A stretch of DNA of 56,915 bases from NCBI RefSeq assembly GCF_002532535.1, contig NZ_NQWI01000026.1:1-56915 (forward strand), written 5' to 3'. The notes below the pieces were generated by a model. It had not been told where the DNA came from and made no database searches. It saw nothing but the letters and a program-made list of their open reading frames with translations. The DNA comes from Candidatus Viridilinea mediisalina. Lineage in GTDB: Bacteria; Chloroflexota; Chloroflexia; Chloroflexales; Chloroflexaceae. Each line of letters starts with the position of its first letter. Within the stretch, counting starts at the first letter, position 1. Below are positions 1-8,438 of the stretch, in pieces. A program made the translations under genes and the position numbers.

Positions 1-58
1 GTGGCGCGGTGGCGCGGTGGCGCGGTGGCGCGGTGGCGCGGTGGCGCGGTGGCGCGGT
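1..58. repeat. 8-bp tandem repeat (GTGGCGCG)n
   Basis: About seven head-to-tail copies of GTGGCGCG begin at the first base, so the array may extend beyond the window. It runs directly into an inverted pair of GGCTGAGCTTGTCGAAGCC. Open frames across it encode only repetitive Ala/Arg/Trp peptides and are not genes. Confidence 0.9.
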
Positions 59-137
59 GGCTGAGCTTGTCGAAGCCCCGCGCCGCCGCGCCCCTCCGCT
101 GGCTTCGACAAGCTCAGCCAGCGGAGGGGCGCGGCGC
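59..137. repeat. Inverted pair of GGCTGAGCTTGTCGAAGCC units
   Basis: GGCTGAGCTTGTCGAAGCC at 59-77 is followed by its exact reverse complement at 101-119. The second copy is the centre of a longer dyad with CGCGCCCCTCCGCT on the left and AGCGGAGGGGCGCG on the right. The same 19-mer, or its GCCTG variant, recurs near 21.8, 26.4 and 31.3 kb. The rest of the first 320 bases holds no gene; 135-180 resembles the element end near 31.3 kb (CTCAC..GTTTCTCAC). Confidence 0.8.
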
Positions 138-252
138 ACTCACCCTGTTTCTCACAGGCCACTGGCCCGCGGGCCATTGAGTACTCAGGGTGACAAAGCA
201 ACGGGGTAATCAACAACATCCGCTTCCCTAACAGGATACTGCTGGTTTGTTC

Positions 253-343
253 GGCATGATCAAGAACGCTAACGCCCATTGGGACGCCATGTTCGGCAAT
301 CTGCAATCTACAATCTACAATCTACAATCTGCAATCTACAATC
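253..343 (-). mobile_element. 7-bp-tandem-headed MITE-like element, copy 1
   Basis: Read on the minus strand, it has about five 7-bp units of GATTGTA/GATTGCA followed by a conserved body (CCGAACATGGCGTCCCAATG then GGCGTTAGCGTTCTTGAT). Other copies lie at 19.46, 51.37 and 55.96 kb, with a divergent one at 6.79 kb. The downstream end is truncated relative to those copies. The 3' end of the adjacent DUF4838 gene reads into the head of the element, and its stop codon (TAG) is element sequence. Confidence 0.8.
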
Positions 344-2310
344 GCAAGTGGCACCATGCCGGGCAAGAGTTTCACGAGATCTTTAGCGCGTCGTGCGCGC
401 AGACCCAAACGCGCAAAGGGGTTATGAATACGCTGATCGGCGATCTGGTCGAGTTGCAACTGGAGGGCGGCACGCAGCAGCCGGTGGTTCGCTTGGGCTC
501 GTTTCGGCACGTGAGTATCGGCCCAGGCGTAGAGCGCATCCAGGGCGCGTTGAGCTTCCGTCAGGGCTTCGCGCAGCGCACTCCGACTGGCGTTACGCCC
601 CACTAACACATAGAGTTGCTGGCGCAACCTGATGTAGGTGAGCAGTTTTGCCCCTACCTCCCACTCCGCATACTCAGCAGCAAAAGCGGCAGGAATGTTG
701 GGGGCACCTAGCTCTTCCCACGCTGCATAGCCCTGCTCAAGCTGAAGCGTGGCCTTGTGCAGCGCTTCGAGACGCAGTTCGGCATCACGACTAGTTATGT
801 CGAGTAAATCAAGCAGGTCGGTGGGTGGATGGGTGATTGGATCACGCAGGCCGTGCGCTGGCGCTGGCGGTGCTTCGAGCACTGGCTCGCGGTTCAAGAC
901 GGGCTGCCAAGCCTGGCTTAAGGCTCGATAGGCACTGATCAGCGAGGGCGGGTGGTGGGGTGCCCGTGCGCTGGCATAGTCGTTCAAGAGTTGCTGCGGA
1001 TCGCCTTGCGGTTCCCATGCGAGACGGGCGAAGAGGTAGGCGTTGGGCGGGGCATGCAGGAAGGGCCGGTCGCCAGTGAGCAGGACATGGAGGCTGCCCA
1101 GCCCAGCCTGCTGGTAGTAGCGCAGATCAGAGGCTATCACCTCGGGCAGTGGCGGCGGGGCCGATTTGAAGAGGATGCCATCGAGGTAGTATTCAAAGCT
1201 GCCCAACTTGGCCTGGGGTGAATTGGGATTACCACCACCAAAGGCAGCCACACACGCACTCAATTGCTCGGCAAGTGGCCCATTGGCGGGTGCGTCGAGC
1301 CCCACGGCATAGCTGCGTAAACGCGGCGCAACAAGCAACACCACAGCGGGATGCGGTTGCACCTTGGGCCCATAGGCGCTATCGTGGTAGGCCAAAAAGC
1401 TCACTTGGGCCGTAGGGCGCAGCGCCACCAGCGCCTCAGCGAGCGTATTGGTCGCCATGAGCACCTGATCGGCGGGACTCAACGAGGCACACGCCGCACA
1501 CTGACACCACCCATGACCACGCAGGTCATCGGGCCACACATGGTAGACTTCGGCTTCAGGGTAGGCTTGGAAGAACGCGGTCGCCATCTGCCGCAAGATA
1601 GCGTGGGTCTGCGGGTTGCTAACACAAAAATTGTGGTCGGGATTGCGCTGCTGGCCATCGTAACGAAAGAGTTCCGGTTTGCGTCGAAAAAAGCGGCGGG
1701 GCAGCAGATCGCGCAAGTGGTGCCCGCCCAACTCGATCCGCATCCCATAGGAACGCAGCAGCGGCAAGAGTTGCTCGCGGCGGGCACGCCATGTTGCCAA
1801 GCGACAAGCACCCAGGGCTGGCTCGTGGATGGTAGTATGAACAAAGATCGTATTGAGCCGATTGCGAGCGGCCCATGCAATCCATGCCTCGGCCTCAGCT
1901 AAGAAGAGGTCGTGGCCCAACACCAGGCTGCGCACCGGCAAAGCCGGATGGTCACTAATTGCACTCGGGGGCAACCAGAGCGGCTGCGGGAGCGGCGTAG
2001 GGGTTGCAAGCACACCAGGCGAGGGCCAACGCAGCCCAAGCGTCTCCAGCAGATCATAGACCGCATAGAGCAAGCCCCGTGGCCCATCGCCGCGCAGCGC
2101 CAAACCATTGGCCGCCGGCGCACGCACAAAGCCATCACCAGCCAACCCATGGCTCAAGTTCAACTGTGGGCCATCCGACGCCGCAGCAAGGGCCAACTCC
2201 GGCCCACCGAGTTGCACCAACCCAGCCCGAAGCTCCTCAGCAGCTCGCTGGGCTACCGGATGGTCACTCTGGAGTGCAATGCACCATGAAGGAGAAAGGG
2301 TAAGCTCCAC
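322..2310 (-). CDS. DUF4838 domain protein (glycoside-hydrolase-like)
   Basis: A 662-residue protein with the layout of DUF4838 proteins. The N-terminal third resembles the accessory domain found ahead of GH20/GH67-type barrels (segment GPRGLLYAVYDLLETLGLRW). A barrel region follows, with WPDDLRGHGWCQCAACASLS near the middle, where the C..C..C pattern and the following aromatic segment are typical of DUF4838. I see no signal peptide. The open frame continues upstream to 3009, but that part is antisense to the lycopene cyclase. I chose the GTG at 2310 because a TATAAT box lies 7 bases upstream and no shadowing remains. The last residues (AIVDCRL) are encoded by the adjacent mobile repeat, so the native C-terminus is probably altered. 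The substrate is unknown; a role in glycan breakdown is family-level inference. Confidence 0.75.
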   Translation of the reverse strand: MELTLSPSWCIALQSDHPVAQRAAEELRAGLVQLGGPELALAAASDGPQLNLSHGLAGDGFVRAPAANGLALRGDGPRGLLYAVYDLLETLGLRWPSPGVLATPTPLPQPLWLPPSAISDHPALPVRSLVLGHDLFLAEAEAWIAWAARNRLNTIFVHTTIHEPALGACRLATWRARREQLLPLLRSYGMRIELGGHHLRDLLPRRFFRRKPELFRYDGQQRNPDHNFCVSNPQTHAILRQMATAFFQAYPEAEVYHVWPDDLRGHGWCQCAACASLSPADQVLMATNTLAEALVALRPTAQVSFLAYHDSAYGPKVQPHPAVVLLVAPRLRSYAVGLDAPANGPLAEQLSACVAAFGGGNPNSPQAKLGSFEYYLDGILFKSAPPPLPEVIASDLRYYQQAGLGSLHVLLTGDRPFLHAPPNAYLFARLAWEPQGDPQQLLNDYASARAPHHPPSLISAYRALSQAWQPVLNREPVLEAPPAPAHGLRDPITHPPTDLLDLLDITSRDAELRLEALHKATLQLEQGYAAWEELGAPNIPAAFAAEYAEWEVGAKLLTYIRLRQQLYVLVGRNASRSALREALTEAQRALDALYAWADTHVPKRAQANHRLLRAALQLQLDQIADQRIHNPFARLGLRARRAKDLVKLLPGMVPLAIVDCRL

Positions 2311-2323
2311 GGGGTCTATTATA
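2311..2323 (-). promoter_or_regulatory. -10 box implying a leaderless GTG start
   Basis: TATAAT on the minus strand at 2318-2323 ends 7 bases before the GTG at 2310. Transcription from it would begin at or next to the start codon, giving a leaderless message. There is no Shine-Dalgarno sequence in the short gap and no good -35 box, so this rests on the -10 hexamer alone. Confidence 0.35.
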
Positions 2324-2445
2324 GCGCAGTCGCGCAAAACTCGCCCGGTGTTCTGGACTGAAAGCCATTGATCGGGTAGCATAGGGGGTAAGTCGTCGCA
2401 CCTCTGGCCATGTCGCCATAGGAGCCTAATACGCGAGAGAGGGCA

Positions 2446-3636
2446 ATGAGCCAATACGATTACATCATCACCGGCGCGGGTGCCGCCGGGCTCAGTCTGG
2501 TCTACCATTTGGGGCAGTCCAGCCTGAAGCAGCACCGCGTGCTGCTTGTAGACGAGGCGCCCAAGCGGCGCAACGATCGGACGTGGTGTTTCTGGGAGGT
2601 TGGGGCCGGCATGTTTGATCCGGTGGTAGCTCGCAGTTGGGATCAACTCATTGTACACGGGCAGTCGCGCACGAAACAGTTTACGATTGAGCCCTACCGT
2701 TACAAGATGATCGAGGGCGGCGATTTCTACCGCTTTACCGAAGCGTGGGTGGCCCAACAACCCAATATTACACGCTGCTACGGACGCGTCGAGCGGATTG
2801 AAGATCGCCCTGATGGCGTTGCGGTCTTTGTGAACGGTCAAGCCTACCACGGTCGTTGGGCCTTCAACAGCATCTATACGCCTGAGCCCCCGCGCCCCAC
2901 CTATGCCCACTGGTTCCAGCACTTTAAGGGTTGGGTGATCACTTCCGAAACCCCCGTCTTTGATCCCAACACCGCCACCTTCATGGACTTTCGGGTCGAA
3001 CAGGGCCACGATGTGCGTTTTGTCTATGTGTTACCATACGATCAACACACCGCCCTCGTTGAGTATACCTTCTTCGCACCCGACCTTGTTCCCCATGAGG
3101 TCTATGATCGCGGGCTCCGTGACTATATTAGCCGCCATTTGGGGGTGCAGAGCTATGCAATCAAGCATGTCGAATTTGGGGTCATCCCCATGACCGACAT
3201 GCCCTTTACCCGCCGCCCTAGCCCCCATGTGATGAACATTGGTACGGCGGGGGGCATGACCAAGGCGTCCACTGGCTATACCTTCCAACGCATTCAGCGC
3301 CAATCGGCGCGCATCACGGCCAGCCTGACCACCACCGGCCAGCCTTTCTACTATGAGCCGCCGCTCAACTACCACGCGCTCATGGATGGGGTCCTCTTGT
3401 ATGTACTCGATACGGGCCGCGAACAGGGCCATGTCTTCTTCGAGCAGCTTTTCAGCCGTAACCCGCCCCAGCGCGTGTTCCGCTTCCTTGATGAAGACAC
3501 CATTTTGTGGGAAGATATAGCCCTGATGCTCACGGTCAATGTGCCTACGTTTCTCTTCTCGAGCGTTGATCTCGCCGCTCGCCGCACCTGGGCCAACCTC
3601 GCTACCAGCGGTGCGACGGCCATGGAACGTGAGTAG
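2446..3636 (+). CDS. crtY: Lycopene cyclase (CrtY family)
   Basis: A 396-residue flavoprotein that cyclises the psi ends of lycopene to beta-ionone rings, giving gamma- or beta-carotene at the membrane. The N-terminus has a Rossmann dinucleotide-binding motif (GAGAAGL at residues 10-16) and an acidic strand end (VDEAP at about 35). NDRTWCFWE at residues 43-51 is the hallmark of the CrtY-like cyclases of Bacteroidota and Chloroflexota. IGTAGGMTKASTGYTFQRIQ near residue 265 is the second conserved block, typical of the family C-terminal half. The length is normal. A purine-rich GAGAGAGGG precedes the ATG. No other carotenoid gene is adjacent; the next gene downstream is a radical SAM protein on the same strand, 75 bp away. 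Confidence 0.9.
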   Translation: MSQYDYIITGAGAAGLSLVYHLGQSSLKQHRVLLVDEAPKRRNDRTWCFWEVGAGMFDPVVARSWDQLIVHGQSRTKQFTIEPYRYKMIEGGDFYRFTEAWVAQQPNITRCYGRVERIEDRPDGVAVFVNGQAYHGRWAFNSIYTPEPPRPTYAHWFQHFKGWVITSETPVFDPNTATFMDFRVEQGHDVRFVYVLPYDQHTALVEYTFFAPDLVPHEVYDRGLRDYISRHLGVQSYAIKHVEFGVIPMTDMPFTRRPSPHVMNIGTAGGMTKASTGYTFQRIQRQSARITASLTTTGQPFYYEPPLNYHALMDGVLLYVLDTGREQGHVFFEQLFSRNPPQRVFRFLDEDTILWEDIALMLTVNVPTFLFSSVDLAARRTWANLATSGATAMERE

Positions 3637-3711
3637 GCTAGAACATCACGGTCATCCTAATATTCTTCGTCGGGGCACGACCCTCGCGTGCCCCCCACCC
3701 TCAGAGTTGCA

Positions 3712-4923
3712 ATGAAGCATCTCGATACAGACTATGGCCCTTCTGTGGTACGGACATCTGAACTTGGCACCATCTATCTCAATGTCCAACCACATAGCCT
3801 AACGATCTCACAAGAGTTGCAGGCCACCTTTGCCTTCGACGGTGAAGGCCGCCCCTTGAGCTGTTTCCTCGATGGGCGTAACTACCGCTTTGGGCTTTCT
3901 GGTGCGGTACTGCTCAAGACCACCCATCCTGATGGCAAGCTGCGTCGGATCCTCGATCCCGCTGAGGCTGAAGCATTAGCGGCGACTGTTCACGCCCGTG
4001 CGACACGCATTGCCAATGCTATTATGCATGGGCGCTCACCGGCACTACGAGCATGGCTGGAACGTGTCGTGGCCTGGGATCGTACCCGGCGAGCAGAAGC
4101 GTGCCAAGCCTTTGCTGCCACCTATAGCCCGATCAGTATTGTGCCTCCCGACCACTACCAAGCGGTGGTCATTCAAGCCACTGAGGGGTGTAGTTGGAAT
4201 CAATGCAGTTTTTGCAGCTTCTACCGTGATCGGGCCTTTCGCATCAAGAGCCCGGCGGCGTTGCAGGAGCATATTGTGCAGGTGAAGGCGCTGCTGGGGC
4301 GCGGCCTTGCGCTCAGGCGCTCCATCTTCCTCGGCGATGCCAACGCCCTGATTGTGCCCCAAGCGCGGCTGCGCGAACTCCTTGCCGTGGTCAATGCCGC
4401 CTTTCCGCCTACAGCCACTGGCGGGCCACGGGGCATCTATGCCTTCCTCGACATCTTTGGCGGCGAGATCAAGCAGGTTGCCGACTACGTTGAACTCAAG
4501 CAGGATGGCATCCAACGCATCTACCTAGGGCTTGAAACGGGCGACGAAGAGGTGTTTCGCATGCTCAACAAACCCGGTTCACCCGCCGAGTGTGTAGAGG
4601 TAGTGCAGCGCATCAAGGCGGCTGGGATCAACGTCGGCGTGATTCTGCTGGCCGGTGTGGGCGGGGTTGGCTTTGCTGAACGCCACCTCAGCAGCTCCCT
4701 CACGACCCTGCAAGCCATGAACCTCAGCCAAGGCGATCTGGTCTATATCTCGCCGCTTATCCCCCCCGCCACCAGCGACTACGCCCGCCAAATGCAGGGC
4801 GTGCAGCCCCTCGACACCGCAGCCATGCAAGCCCAACTGGCCGCCCTGCGCTCTGGTGCTCTCACGGCCAGCAATGCCCAAGCACGAGTGGCGCTCTACC
4901 ACATTGAGGAGTGGTTGTATTAG
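3712..4923 (+). CDS. Radical SAM protein with a CX4CX2C cluster motif
   Basis: A 403-residue protein of the radical SAM superfamily. TEGCSWNQCSFCSFYRDR near residue 155 supplies the three cysteines, spaced CX4CX2C rather than the textbook CX3CX2C. A related GCxxNxCxFC form occurs in a subfamily of uncharacterised radical SAM enzymes (recalled, not searched). Downstream, IYLGLETGDEEVF and GINVGVILLAGVGG match the strand-4/5 barrel motifs that contact SAM. The first possible start is a GTG at 3688, but it lies inside a GC-rich hairpin (GGGGCACG/CGTGCCCC), so I prefer the ATG at 3712; neither has a strong ribosome site. The last base of the TAG stop is the first base of an inserted palindromic element. 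The substrate is unknown. Confidence 0.75.
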   Translation: MKHLDTDYGPSVVRTSELGTIYLNVQPHSLTISQELQATFAFDGEGRPLSCFLDGRNYRFGLSGAVLLKTTHPDGKLRRILDPAEAEALAATVHARATRIANAIMHGRSPALRAWLERVVAWDRTRRAEACQAFAATYSPISIVPPDHYQAVVIQATEGCSWNQCSFCSFYRDRAFRIKSPAALQEHIVQVKALLGRGLALRRSIFLGDANALIVPQARLRELLAVVNAAFPPTATGGPRGIYAFLDIFGGEIKQVADYVELKQDGIQRIYLGLETGDEEVFRMLNKPGSPAECVEVVQRIKAAGINVGVILLAGVGGVGFAERHLSSSLTTLQAMNLSQGDLVYISPLIPPATSDYARQMQGVQPLDTAAMQAQLAALRSGALTASNAQARVALYHIEEWLY

Positions 4924-5022
4924 AAGCTGTCTGAAAAGCTAGTAAGCACGCGTTGGAGTGCCGGCTTTAGCCGGCTGAAGCCGGCACTCCAACGTCAGTT
5001 CATAGACTTTTCAGACAGCCTC
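4923..5022. mobile_element. GCTGTCTGAAAAG palindromic element, copy 1
   Basis: About 100 bp, with imperfect terminal inverted repeats GAAGCTGTCTGAAAAG and CTTTTCAGACAGCCTC. The strong inner hairpin is TTGGAGTGCCGGCTTTAGCC against GGCTGAAGCCGGCACTCCAA. It is flanked by direct TTA repeats (4920-4922 and 5023-5025). It sits between convergent gene ends, where the hairpin could also act as a two-way terminator. It is nearly identical to the copy at 27543. Confidence 0.85.
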
Positions 5023-5035
5023 TTAGATTTTTTAG

Positions 5036-5947
5036 TCAAACTCGATCAAGTTGCTGATCCTCAAACGAACGCGGATCCTCCAACGGTTCTAGGTGGGTAA
5101 GCATGGTTGTGTTGGGTAGCGCCGAGCGCACTTCGGCTTCAATCTCTTCGAGCAGTTGATGACCACGGGTGACACTCCAGGCCCCTGGTACCAGGATATG
5201 CACCGAGACGAAGCGCCGGGCGGCGGCTTGGCGCGTGCGCAGGGCATGGTACTGCACCCCCTCACGCATCTGGAATGAGGTTAAAATCGCTTCGACTTGG
5301 GCCAGTTCAGCGGTGGGCAAAGCCGTATCGAGCAGGCCCAAGGCCGAGTTGCGGATGAGGCGCACGCCCGACCAGATGATATTTGCGGCCACAACCATCG
5401 CAATAATGGGATCGAGCCGCTCCCAGCCGGTGAGCGCCACGGCAGCAACGCCCACCACCACCCCCACCGAAGTCCAGACATCGGTAAAGAGGTGTTGGGC
5501 ATCAGCCTCAAGCGTCACCGACTGATACTCCCGCCCGGCCTGCAGCAGAATCCGGGCCACCACCAAATTGATCAGCGAAGCCACCACCACGATCACCAAG
5601 CCGAGCCCCACCTGTTCAATCGGTTGGGGCGTGATGAGCCGATCAGCGGCGGTATAGATGATACTCACTGCGGCCAACAGAATCAGGCCGCCCTCCACAC
5701 CACTAGCGAAATACTCCGCCTTGCCGTGACCATAGGCGTGATCTTCGTCGGGAGGACGGGCGGCAATCGTGAGCGCGATCAGCGCCACAATAGCCGCCAC
5801 TAAGTTGGTCAATGATTCCAGGGCATCAGAGAGCAACCCAACCGATCCGGTGATCAGGTAGGCCCCAAACTTGAGCCCAATGGTAACAATGGCCGCAACA
5901 ATGGCAAGCCAAGCAAAGCGGGTAAGACTAGCGCGTGATGTATGCAT
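5036..5947 (-). CDS. Cation diffusion facilitator (CDF) family transporter
   Basis: A 303-residue integral membrane protein of the CDF family, which exports divalent metals (Zn, Co, Cd, Fe or Mn) by proton antiport. Six hydrophobic segments fall in the first ~200 residues. [16 protein letters not shown] is the CDF signature, and its Asp aligns with the metal site in helix 2. [13 protein letters not shown] is the conserved cytoplasmic loop. [17 protein letters not shown] in helix 5 gives the second His/Asp pair. The cytoplasmic C-terminal domain ([20 protein letters not shown] onward) is present. I chose ATG 5947; an in-frame ATG at 6034 would overlap the intergenic region shared with the divergent CBS gene. 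The metal cannot be assigned. Confidence 0.9.
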   Translation of the reverse strand: MHTSRASLTRFAWLAIVAAIVTIGLKFGAYLITGSVGLLSDALESLTNLVAAIVALIALTIAARPPDEDHAYGHGKAEYFASGVEGGLILLAAVSIIYTAADRLITPQPIEQVGLGLVIVVVASLINLVVARILLQAGREYQSVTLEADAQHLFTDVWTSVGVVVGVAAVALTGWERLDPIIAMVVAANIIWSGVRLIRNSALGLLDTALPTAELAQVEAILTSFQMREGVQYHALRTRQAAARRFVSVHILVPGAWSVTRGHQLLEEIEAEVRSALPNTTMLTHLEPLEDPRSFEDQQLDRV

Positions 5948-6058
5948 GATGACGTTAACAAAACCCCTCAGCTCCCGTATACCCTCTATGCTATAGTAGA
6001 CGTATCGAGTGTGCCACAACTCTTGTGGCCACACGCTGGACTACAAGGAGGTAGAGCC

Positions 6059-6706
6059 ATGCTAGTTGGTGAACGTATGAAGTACCCGGTGATCACGGTC
6101 ACCCCTGAAACCTCTGTCCATGATGCCTTGCATCTGATGCGAACCGAACACATCCGCCGCGCCCCGGTGGTCAACCATGGGCGCTTGGTGGGCATTGTCT
6201 CTATGAAGGATCTGCTGAACGCCTCGCCTTCTCAGGCGACCACCTTGAGCGTTTGGGAACTGAACTACCTGTTGAGCAAATTGACCGTTGCGTCCTGCAT
6301 GAGCCACAAGGTGCAGACGATCAGCGAAGATATGCCGATTGAAGAAGCCGCCCGCATTATGGCCGACCAACGGATCGGCGGGTTGCCGGTTTTGCGTGGC
6401 GAAGACGTGGTCGGTATGATCACTGAGACCGATCTCTTCAAGATTTTACTCGAGTTGATGGGTGCGCGTGATGCGGGGGTGCGCTGCGAAGTGCGTATGC
6501 GCGACGAACCGGGTCAATTGGCGGCAGTAACGGGCGCTTTGGCCAGTGCTGGTGGCAACATCATCGCCTTGGGCACCTTTGCAGGCGACGCACCAGGCCA
6601 CAGCCATGTCACCTTCAAGGTCGCGGGGCTCACTCCGACCGAGGTGCGTGCCTATGTCGCACCCTTGGTCGAGCGGGTGATTGATGTGCGGCAGAGTCAC
6701 CCATAG
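6059..6706 (+). CDS. CBS-domain pair with C-terminal ACT domain (AcuB-like)
   Basis: A 215-residue soluble protein. Two CBS motifs (residues ~1-60 and ~75-135) begin with MKYPVITVTPETSVHDALHL and CMSHKVQTISEDMPIEEAAR; each ends in the usual G..T/K.DL (GIVSMKDLL, GMITETDLF). The last ~70 residues (VRCEVRMRDEPGQLAAVTGA...) form an ACT-type fold. CBS pairs bind adenosyl ligands and ACT domains bind amino acids, so this is probably a small-molecule sensor. This order is typical of AcuB-like proteins. The start is fixed by AAGGAGG 8 bases upstream of the ATG; a longer frame from 5942 lacks this. It diverges from the CDF gene. The target protein is unknown. Confidence 0.85.
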   Translation: MLVGERMKYPVITVTPETSVHDALHLMRTEHIRRAPVVNHGRLVGIVSMKDLLNASPSQATTLSVWELNYLLSKLTVASCMSHKVQTISEDMPIEEAARIMADQRIGGLPVLRGEDVVGMITETDLFKILLELMGARDAGVRCEVRMRDEPGQLAAVTGALASAGGNIIALGTFAGDAPGHSHVTFKVAGLTPTEVRAYVAPLVERVIDVRQSHP

Positions 6707-6790
6707 GGGCTTTCAGATAGCGAGTTTTTGAAGAGAGCGCAGAGAGGGTTTTACCACAGAGGCGCAGAGGGCACAGAGGGGTAGGGGGTG

Positions 6791-6894
6791 ATACCAAAGC
6801 CGATAGCCGATAGCTGATAGCTGAAAGCCGGACATGGCGTCTCAATGCGCTTGAATGTTATTAGGCATGCGGACTGTTCAATGGTAATTGGTAT
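6791..6894 (+). repeat. Divergent copy of the tandem-headed element
   Basis: It begins ATACCAA and ends TTGGTAT. The head is 7-bp-like units (CGATAGC, TGATAGC) instead of GATTGNA, followed by GGACATGGCGTCTCAATGCG and a tail GACTGTTCAATGGTAATTGG. Both body and tail match the family at 19.46 and 51.37 kb with substitutions. Just before it lies a short ACCACAGAGGCGCAGAGG-type repeat (about 6753). Confidence 0.6.
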
Positions 6895-6933
6895 GAGGTA
6901 TTCTGGATGGCCCTCACACCCTACCCCCTACCT

Positions 6934-6988
6934 CTGTTCCCCTGTTCCCCTGTTCCCCTGTTCCCCTGTTCCCCTGTTCCCCTGTTCC
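6934..6988. repeat. 8-bp tandem repeat (GTTCCCCT)n
   Basis: Six to seven direct copies of GTTCCCCT, immediately after the stop codon of the minus-strand cyclodeaminase-family gene. Nothing else is seen in the rest of this 285-bp gap. Confidence 0.85.
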
Positions 6989-6991
6989 TCT

Positions 6992-7978
6992 TCACCACGC
7001 GACCTCTGTACCCAAGCCTAATGCATGAGCACGCGCTACAGCGAGGGTAGCTACGGCAAGATCTTGGGCGGCGCTACCAACCGATTTGAAGAGCGTAATC
7101 TCTTCGGCGCTGATCCGTCCGGCGAGGAATCCCGCTGCAACCGCACCAATTTCGCCAGCCAGATGGTTGCTGCTGATCAGCCCTGCATCACGGGCTTGAA
7201 TCAGATCACCCGCCTCAGCCCAAGCGGCCTCGGTCTGATCCACAAAGACCCGCGCTCGCGCAACGCTCGCGGGGGGCACTTCGGCCATGGTAGGTTTGTA
7301 GGCTCCAATCGCATTGATGTGGGTACCCGGCTTGAGCATAGGGTCACTGAAGAGCGGGTGCAAAGCGGACGTAGCGGTACACACGACATCAGCTTCGGCC
7401 AGAGCTTGTTCACTGCTCGTGGCCAGCCGCAGATCAAGGGTGAGCCCAGCTCCACGCATGCGCGCCGCGAGCAGTTGGGCGCGTTCGCGGCTGCGATTAA
7501 CCAGCCAGATGCGTTCAATGGGGCGCACCGCGCACACGGCAAGCGCCTGGGGCATGGCCTGAGCCCCAGCGCCAAAGAGCGCCAGCACACGAGCATCGGC
7601 GCGAGCCAGGTGGCGAGTAGCCACCCCCGAGGCCGCCCCAGTCCGCAGCGCGGTCAGGTAGGTACCATCGAGTACCGCAAGCGCTTGGCCCGTCTGCGGA
7701 TCAAAGAGATTGACGAGGGCGTTGATGGTGGGTAGACCACGCCCAAGGTTGCGGGGGAAGATCGAGACCACCTTCACCCCCAGTGCAGACACAGCGGGAT
7801 CATTGATGCGGGCAGGCATAAAGAGGCTCATGCCCTCATGTTCAGGTGCAGGAATATGGGTACGCAACGGCACCTCAGCCTGATTGCTGGCAAGACTCAC
7901 AAAGGCTGCTTCAACCGCATCAATAGCCGCAGTCATCGGTACCGCTTGGCGAACATCTTCGGCGGAGAGGAGGCGCAT
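6992..7978 (-). CDS. Ornithine cyclodeaminase / mu-crystallin family protein
   Basis: A 328-residue NAD(P)-dependent protein of full family length. The N-terminal part (MRLLSAEDVRQAVPMTAAID, then FMPAR and GVKVVSIFP) forms the dimer and substrate domain. The Rossmann motif is GAGAQAMPQALAV near residue 140, and VNRSRERAQLLAARM supplies the following strand end. DVVCTATSALHPLF and HINAIGAYKP are the conserved loop around the active site. Members act as ornithine cyclodeaminase, alanine dehydrogenase, L-lysine cyclodeaminase or ketimine reductase, and the sequence alone does not decide among them. It is monocistronic here, with element-rich gaps on both sides. Confidence 0.85.
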   Translation of the reverse strand: MRLLSAEDVRQAVPMTAAIDAVEAAFVSLASNQAEVPLRTHIPAPEHEGMSLFMPARINDPAVSALGVKVVSIFPRNLGRGLPTINALVNLFDPQTGQALAVLDGTYLTALRTGAASGVATRHLARADARVLALFGAGAQAMPQALAVCAVRPIERIWLVNRSRERAQLLAARMRGAGLTLDLRLATSSEQALAEADVVCTATSALHPLFSDPMLKPGTHINAIGAYKPTMAEVPPASVARARVFVDQTEAAWAEAGDLIQARDAGLISSNHLAGEIGAVAAGFLAGRISAEEITLFKSVGSAAQDLAVATLAVARAHALGLGTEVAW

Positions 7979-8038
7979 GTTGGTCTCCTAGTTCAAGGGC
8001 GAATAGAACATATGTTTACTGCCGCAAAAGAACGCAAA

Positions 8039-8280
8039 GGGAAGGTTTCAGAAAGGCGCTTGTAGCTTTACCGTCGTAGTGCCGACTTTAGTCGGCATCC
8101 AGAGGTTGTCGGCGACCTCAGCCGACTAATGGTCTTCCAGTAAATAATCCGCTAACCAGACCTCGCAGATCTGGCATATCTATCAGGTCTAGTCCGTGCC
8201 GCGACACCGGATTAATTTCTGGAAGACCATAAGTCGGCACTACCTATGGCGCAAACGGTAAAGTGGACTGAAACCATCCC
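8039..8280 (+). repeat. Outer palindromic element (GGGAAGGTTTCAG ends), copy A, interrupted
   Basis: Ends GGGAAGGTTTCAG (8039-8051) and CTGAAACCATCCC (8268-8280) are inverted. Inside lie a second inverted pair CTTTACCG/CGGTAAAG and two hairpins of the form GCCGAC..GTCGGC. One hairpin (at about 8081-8096) is intact; the other is split by a separate 100-bp element at 8130-8229. Without that insert the element is about 139 bp. A second copy lies at 51541-51740. The 460-bp gap (7979-8438) holds this, a terminator and no gene. Confidence 0.85.
8130..8229 (+). mobile_element. Inner 100-bp element (TGGTCTTCCAG ends), copy 1
   Basis: Exactly 100 bp, starting TGGTCTTCCAG and ending CTGGAAGACCA. It is flanked by direct TAA repeats inside the loop of a GCCGAC/GTCGGC hairpin of the outer element. 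It is identical over all 100 bases, by eye, to the reverse complement of 51590-51689. It is too short to code for a transposase. Confidence 0.9.
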
Positions 8281-8359
8281 AAAGGAACAAGAACAAGCTG
8301 TGGTATCTTAGGTGGTTACTTTGCTACACATCCCTACAAGCAAAAATACCCCTGTAGCA

Positions 8360-8404
8360 TAACACAAAAACGAAAGCCGGAGGATGCACATGTACACCTC
8401 CGGC
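8360..8404 (-). terminator. Rho-independent terminator of the S1 gene
   Basis: On the minus strand the stem GCCGGAGG/CCTCCGGC (8376-8404) encloses a short loop and is followed by TTTCGTTTTTGTG. It lies about 35 bp downstream of the S1 stop codon. Confidence 0.8.
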
Positions 8405-8438
8405 CCTCGAATGTAGCTATCGGCTATCGAATTTGGTA

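Noticed and set aside
2311-3009. Upstream extension of the DUF4838 frame to 3009
   Set aside because: It is antisense to the lycopene cyclase, whose motifs and ribosome site are clear; the protein-like signal starts only after 2310.
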